Assembly (NCBI GenBank): GCA_900544755.1
Contig: UQWQ01000012.1
Location: 1-34,176, forward strand
Origin: an uncultured Collinsella sp.
GTDB taxonomy: Bacteria; Actinomycetota; Coriobacteriia; Coriobacteriales; Coriobacteriaceae
DNA: 34,176 nt
Direction of reading: 5' to 3'
This document shows positions 30,878 through 34,176 of the stretch, piece after piece. The notes below the pieces were generated by a model. That model ran no database searches. It saw nothing but the letters and a program-made list of their open reading frames with translations, and was not told the DNA's origin. Both the position numbers and the translations under genes were made by a program. Within the stretch, counting starts at the first letter, position 1, and each line of letters begins with the position of its first letter.

Positions 30878-32146
30878 ATGTCATTGCGAGACTGGCTATT
30901 CGGCACCGGCGAGGACCCACAGGGCAGACCGACAGAAGAGTCCCTTGCACCCCTCGGCGCCACCGAGCTCGCACGAATCGAGGAGGCGTCCACCCGCTCC
31001 CTCGCGCTGCGCAGCGGCGAACGCTTGGCCGCCGCCGTGGATCAGCTCGTCCCGCTCGGCGCCACCTGGGGCCAGGCGGCGGCCACGCGCGGGCTCGCCG
31101 TCGTGAAGTTCCCCGAAGGCGTCACATGGGCCGACCTCTGCGTGAGACAGTCCGACGGCTGGAACCTGCTCTCAAGCTTCAACAAGGAGACGGGCAAGTT
31201 CAACAAGATGGCCGGCATCAAGCAGGCGGGACTACAGCCCCAAGCCGTCGCCAACATCGCGCTCCAGAGCGCGGCGGTGGCCGTCGGCATGGCCTACATG
31301 AACGAGATAAACGACAAGCTCGAAGGCCTGCAAGAGGGAATCGAGGAGATTCAGCGCGTCATGGAGCGCCAGCGTGATGCGAGGCTCAAGGCTGGCTACG
31401 ACGCGCTCTACCGGCTCTCCCTGAACCTCGGGGAATCCGCCACCACGGAGGGCAAGTTCACCGTCGGGCTCCAGGTCATCGAGGACGCCACCCGCGCCGC
31501 CGAGGAAGCGTGGAACTACCAGCTCTCCGAGATCCAGGACCTCACGGAGACACTCGCGAGAAAGAAAAAGCTGGACGAGAAGGAGATCGCCTCCGAGATA
31601 ACCCTTCTCCAGGAGAAGGAGCGTCGCGCGGTCCTCGCGTTCCAGCTCATGCTCATCGCCCAGCAGGTCGGTATGCGCTTCGAGAGCGACTACACCGCAG
31701 CCCGCATCAAGAAGAACAAGAAGATCGTCGAGAAGTGCCTGGGCGAGCACGCCCAGCGCCGCGAGGAGTACCGCCGTATGCTCGGCAAGAAGGTCTCCAA
31801 GCTCGGCGGCCCCGTGCTGAAGCTTGCGGACGCCGCGAAGGACGAGGGCTACGAGGCCGCGAATGTCATCATAGGAGTGCTCCACGAGGTGAGCAGGCAG
31901 ACAGCCCGCCTCAACCCCGTCGAGATGCGTAAGAAGGCCAAGGAGGCCAACCGTACGCACAAGGCCCTCATCATGGACTCGCTGGACACGGGCAACGCCG
32001 TCCGCCAGCTTGCCGAAAACTACGAGGATGAGCTAGACGAGCTCGACTTTGCCTTCAACCAGGCCGACACAGTGGTCATCGAGGACGGCCAAGTCCGTCT
32101 CTTCGTCACGGGAGACGTCGATAAGGGTGAGGATAAGGCCGAGTAG
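30878..32146 (+). CDS. Uncharacterised helical/coiled-coil protein with foreign codon use
   Basis: A 422-residue protein I do not recognise. It has no signal peptide. A hydrophobic stretch at about 123-140 (AVANIALQSAAVAVGMAY) leads into a coiled-coil segment (about 141-167), and long charged helices follow, with another hydrophobic stretch near 250-266. The C-terminus is acidic. This resembles helical membrane-active or pore-forming proteins only in layout. ATG at 30878 follows GAGAGGAGC. The gene uses ATA (three times) and AGA/AGG (at least five times), codons nearly absent from its neighbours, which suggests recent acquisition. It lies between a repeat pair and the remnant of a wall-anchored protein. 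Function unknown; a defence or toxin-related role is speculation. Confidence 0.8.
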   Translation: MSLRDWLFGTGEDPQGRPTEESLAPLGATELARIEEASTRSLALRSGERLAAAVDQLVPLGATWGQAAATRGLAVVKFPEGVTWADLCVRQSDGWNLLSSFNKETGKFNKMAGIKQAGLQPQAVANIALQSAAVAVGMAYMNEINDKLEGLQEGIEEIQRVMERQRDARLKAGYDALYRLSLNLGESATTEGKFTVGLQVIEDATRAAEEAWNYQLSEIQDLTETLARKKKLDEKEIASEITLLQEKERRAVLAFQLMLIAQQVGMRFESDYTAARIKKNKKIVEKCLGEHAQRREEYRRMLGKKVSKLGGPVLKLADAAKDEGYEAANVIIGVLHEVSRQTARLNPVEMRKKAKEANRTHKALIMDSLDTGNAVRQLAENYEDELDELDFAFNQADTVVIEDGQVRLFVTGDVDKGEDKAE

Positions 32147-32238
32147 CCCCCCACCAACCTGCGCCGCCGCGAGCGGGCCAAGCTACCAACCTCGGGTCCT
32201 CCGCGCCATGCCCGCGTCCGCGCGGGTGCGTTCCGCCT

Positions 32239-32445
32239 GTGGGCATCTGTGCCGTACGCCGCCGGTCGCGCCCGCGCGTGCCCAAGCCGGACACGTCGAC
32301 CACCACGACCACGCAGGTCACCACCAAAAAGACGGCCGGCAAGCTCGCCGCAACGGGGGATCGCACGCTTGTCATGGTCGGCGCGTGCCTCATCGGCGGC
32401 ATCGTCATCATCGTTCTGGGCATCATCTGGAAGCGCCGTCGCTAG
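32239..32445 (+). pseudogene. C-terminal remnant of a sortase-anchored surface protein
   Basis: The frame ends in a Thr-rich linker (TSTTTTTQVTTKK), a sorting-type motif LAATGD, a hydrophobic helix (LVMVGACLIGGIVIIVLGIIW) and a KRRR tail before the stop. This is the layout of LPxTG/LAxTG cell-wall sorting signals of actinobacteria. There is no ribosome binding site or secretion signal, and the Pro/Arg-rich part upstream looks non-coding, so it is most likely the tail of a lost gene. The bases 32,147-32,278 hold nothing else that I can recognise. A genuine small membrane protein is the alternative. Confidence 0.5.
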
Positions 32446-32500
32446 ATTACGCCACGTGGCCTACATCCCGTACTATTCAAACCTTATACCGAGCGCAGAA

Positions 32501-32531
32501 GCCCGTCCGAACATGATCGGACGGGCCTTTT
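32501..32531 (+). terminator. Rho-independent terminator
   Basis: A perfect 10-bp stem (32501-32510 with 32517-32526) is followed by CTTTT. It lies after the sorting-signal remnant and before mscS, so it would originally have ended the surface-protein gene. Confidence 0.85.
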
Positions 32532-32575
32532 GGTGGGTATCATGGATGGACGTATCTTTAGGAGGTTCCCCCTAC

Positions 32576-33343
32576 ATGGAATTGTTTGAGCCGATTCTTC
32601 ATTTCTTTTCGCAACGGTGGGTCCACAACATCATTTGGGCCGCCGTCCTGGCCCTTGGCACCGCCGTCGCCGCCAAGGTGGCATCCAAGACCCTGCACCA
32701 CCTACTCAACCGTGACGACAACCCGCTTCCCGCATCGAGCATCTTCATCAACATCGCGCGTGCCGTCATTTGGATGATCGGCGGCAGCTTTATCCTCGAC
32801 AACTGCTTTGGCATTAACGCAAACGCGCTCGTCGCCGCTCTTGGCGTCGGCGGCATCGCCATCTCGCTCGGCTTTCAGGACACGCTATCAAACCTTATCG
32901 GCGGCATGCAAGTGACCTTTATGGGCATCATCAAGCCCGGCGACAATATCGAGGTCGGCGGCGTGTCGGGCGTGGTCCAGGACATCACTTGGCGCCACAC
33001 GACCATCGAGGACGCCTGCGGACAGACCATCATCGTCCCCAACTCCAACATCTCCAAGAACACACTCGTGCACCTCATGCCCTTTGGACGCGTTGTCGTT
33101 CCCGTCGCGGTGAAGGACACGTCAAAGTGGGACTCGCTCGATGCGCTGGCAGACGAGCTCGCCTGTGCCACCAAGGTCGCCGTTTCACCCATCTCGGGCT
33201 TTGACAAGGAACCCTACGTGCTCTTTAGCGAGATCGGCGACTTTGGCATTAAGGGTAAGATCATCTTTATCGTCAGTGACGACAGCACCACCTTTACGGC
33301 AGCCGACGCCTGCATCCGCGCCATCGCCCCCATCATCGCCTAA
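32576..33343 (+). CDS. Small-conductance mechanosensitive channel, MscS family
   Basis: Opens under membrane tension to release solutes on osmotic downshock. The 255-residue protein has three membrane segments; the pore-lining third helix and following beta domain are clear (ANALVAALGVGGIAISLGFQD, LSNLIGGMQV, KPGDNIEVGGVSGVVQDI, IVPNSNISKNTLVH). It is near the length of E. coli MscS. ATG at 32576 follows AGGAGG at ten-base spacing; the frame stays open upstream across a terminator and the remnant, which is not coding. A hairpin repeat follows its stop directly. Confidence 0.93.
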   Translation: MELFEPILHFFSQRWVHNIIWAAVLALGTAVAAKVASKTLHHLLNRDDNPLPASSIFINIARAVIWMIGGSFILDNCFGINANALVAALGVGGIAISLGFQDTLSNLIGGMQVTFMGIIKPGDNIEVGGVSGVVQDITWRHTTIEDACGQTIIVPNSNISKNTLVHLMPFGRVVVPVAVKDTSKWDSLDALADELACATKVAVSPISGFDKEPYVLFSEIGDFGIKGKIIFIVSDDSTTFTAADACIRAIAPIIA

Positions 33344-33381
33344 AACCACCGCAAAGGGGACAGGCACCTTTGTGGTGGTTT
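33342..33381 (+). repeat. GGGGACAGGCACC hairpin repeat, copy 2
   Basis: AAAACCACCGCAAAGG (33342-33357) pairs with 33367-33381 around GGACAGGCA. It overlaps the mscS stop codon and matches 30,723-30,763. It could terminate mscS. Confidence 0.7.
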
Positions 33382-33437
33382 CGCATCGTGGTACCATGGT
33401 TCATATCGTTGTTTAAACGACTAAGGGAGTAGACACC

Positions 33438-34176
33438 ATGGAAGAGGCCTATCGTCAAGCGCGCAAGCGCGGCGAACAGGGACGCCGTCGCGCCATCAGC
33501 CAAAGCGAGCATCCATATCTTACGGACCTCGACAGCTTGGTCGCCCAGCTTCCCTGCGGGCAGCGCGAGAACATCGGCCTGCGGGTCATTCCGCTCGAAA
33601 TGGTCGTCGGCACGGTTACCAAAGGTCGCCAGTCCGCCTTTTCGTGTAACTTTATGCCGCTGCTCCCCTGGAATACCGAATTCGCCCGCAAATGGTCCAA
33701 CCTCTACGATATCCAAATCTCCGAGGGCTACCGCGACCCCATCATCCTCACCGAGTTCATGCATCGGTTCTACGTCCAAGAGGGCAACAAGCGCGTCAGC
33801 GTCCTCAAATTCCTTGACGCTCCGACGGTTTCGGCCAAGGTGACGCGTCTGTACCCCGGTAAGTGGGATTCCGTCGAGAGCCGCCTGTACGGTGAGTTTT
33901 GCGCCTTTTGGTACGTATGCCCCCTGTACGAGATTGAGTTTTCGCGCGAGGGCAGCTACGAGATGCTTGCCAAAATGCTCGGCCAAGATCTTGTCGAAAA
34001 ATGGCCTCAAAAGAAGGTCGACTACCTACGTCACACCTTCCTGCTCTTTAAGCGCGCCTATCTTCGCGCGGGCGGCGACCACTTGGACATTACGCCTGCC
34101 GATGCCATGCTCGTCTACCTCAACGTCTACAACCAGGACCGTCTGCTGGATACGCCGACGGATATCGTCGTCAACC
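33438..34176 (+). CDS. ParB-like domain protein, probably BMP-family binding-protein type (partial)
   Basis: The gene runs off the right edge after 246 codons. The visible part has no signal peptide. It starts with a charged helix (about 1-25), then a segment LGRVIPLEMVVGT-like (NIGLRVIPLEMVVGTVTKGR) and FMHRFYVQEGNKRVSVLKFL, the pattern of a ParB/sulfiredoxin-like domain. I recall this N-terminus from firmicute proteins labelled BMP-family ABC transporter substrate-binding protein, whose C-terminal half resembles a BMP lipoprotein. That half is outside the window. ATG at 33438 follows AAGGGAG. A cytoplasmic sensor combining nucleotide-like binding and ParB-like parts is possible; assignment is tentative. 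Confidence 0.6.
   Translation, partial: MEEAYRQARKRGEQGRRRAISQSEHPYLTDLDSLVAQLPCGQRENIGLRVIPLEMVVGTVTKGRQSAFSCNFMPLLPWNTEFARKWSNLYDIQISEGYRDPIILTEFMHRFYVQEGNKRVSVLKFLDAPTVSAKVTRLYPGKWDSVESRLYGEFCAFWYVCPLYEIEFSREGSYEMLAKMLGQDLVEKWPQKKVDYLRHTFLLFKRAYLRAGGDHLDITPADAMLVYLNVYNQDRLLDTPTDIVVN

Noticed and set aside
32249..32575. N-terminal extension of the MscS protein
   Set aside because: It is Arg/Ser/Pro-rich, crosses a terminator and shares bases with the sorting-signal remnant; MscS begins at 32,576 after AGGAGG.

Overview
The window is chromosomal DNA from a GC-rich actinobacterium, most likely a gut Coriobacteriia of the Collinsella type. Supporting signs are the actinobacterial style of RpoB and RpoC, frequent GTG starts, a FeoA-FeoB fusion, an LAxTG-type sorting-signal remnant, and several short palindromic intergenic repeats. 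The genus is inferred from protein style, not from a marker gene. I see no tRNA, rRNA, CRISPR array, prophage or insertion sequence.

Left part (1-14,150, all minus strand). Read in transcription order, it holds a PLP aminotransferase, rplJ-rplL, galU, rpoB-rpoC, and an ECF sigma factor with an overlapping membrane anti-sigma gene. The usual rplJL-rpoBC block is split by galU, and each piece has its own promoter-like sequence and terminator. rplJ has a long L10-type leader with an attenuator, and its promoter sits in one arm of a 26-bp inverted repeat. RpoC carries a long C-terminal extension containing a helix-hairpin-helix unit that aligns without gaps with the RNA polymerase alpha C-terminal domain, including most of its DNA-contacting residues. 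I regard this as the most striking observation.

Middle part (14,200-22,100). It contains an uncharacterised plus-strand gene, then on the minus strand a hypoxanthine-DNA glycosylase behind a GH13 alpha-amylase family enzyme, an MFS efflux transporter, feoAB (fused), a small beta-rich unknown protein and an alpha/beta-hydrolase.

Right part (22,300-34,176, plus strand). It contains a stand-alone PTS EIIA-Glc bracketed by two identical GAAACGTTTC palindromes, an OatA-like acyltransferase with an SGNH domain, asnS, a WYL-type regulator and a three-gene ABC importer of the TrpXYZ type. After these come a helical orphan gene with foreign codon use, the C-terminal remnant of a wall-anchored protein, an MscS channel, and a gene running off the right edge (ParB-like/BMP-like). 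Hairpin repeats sharing a GGGAC core lie after the ABC operon (two copies) and after mscS (one copy), and a diverged copy lies upstream of the ECF sigma gene.
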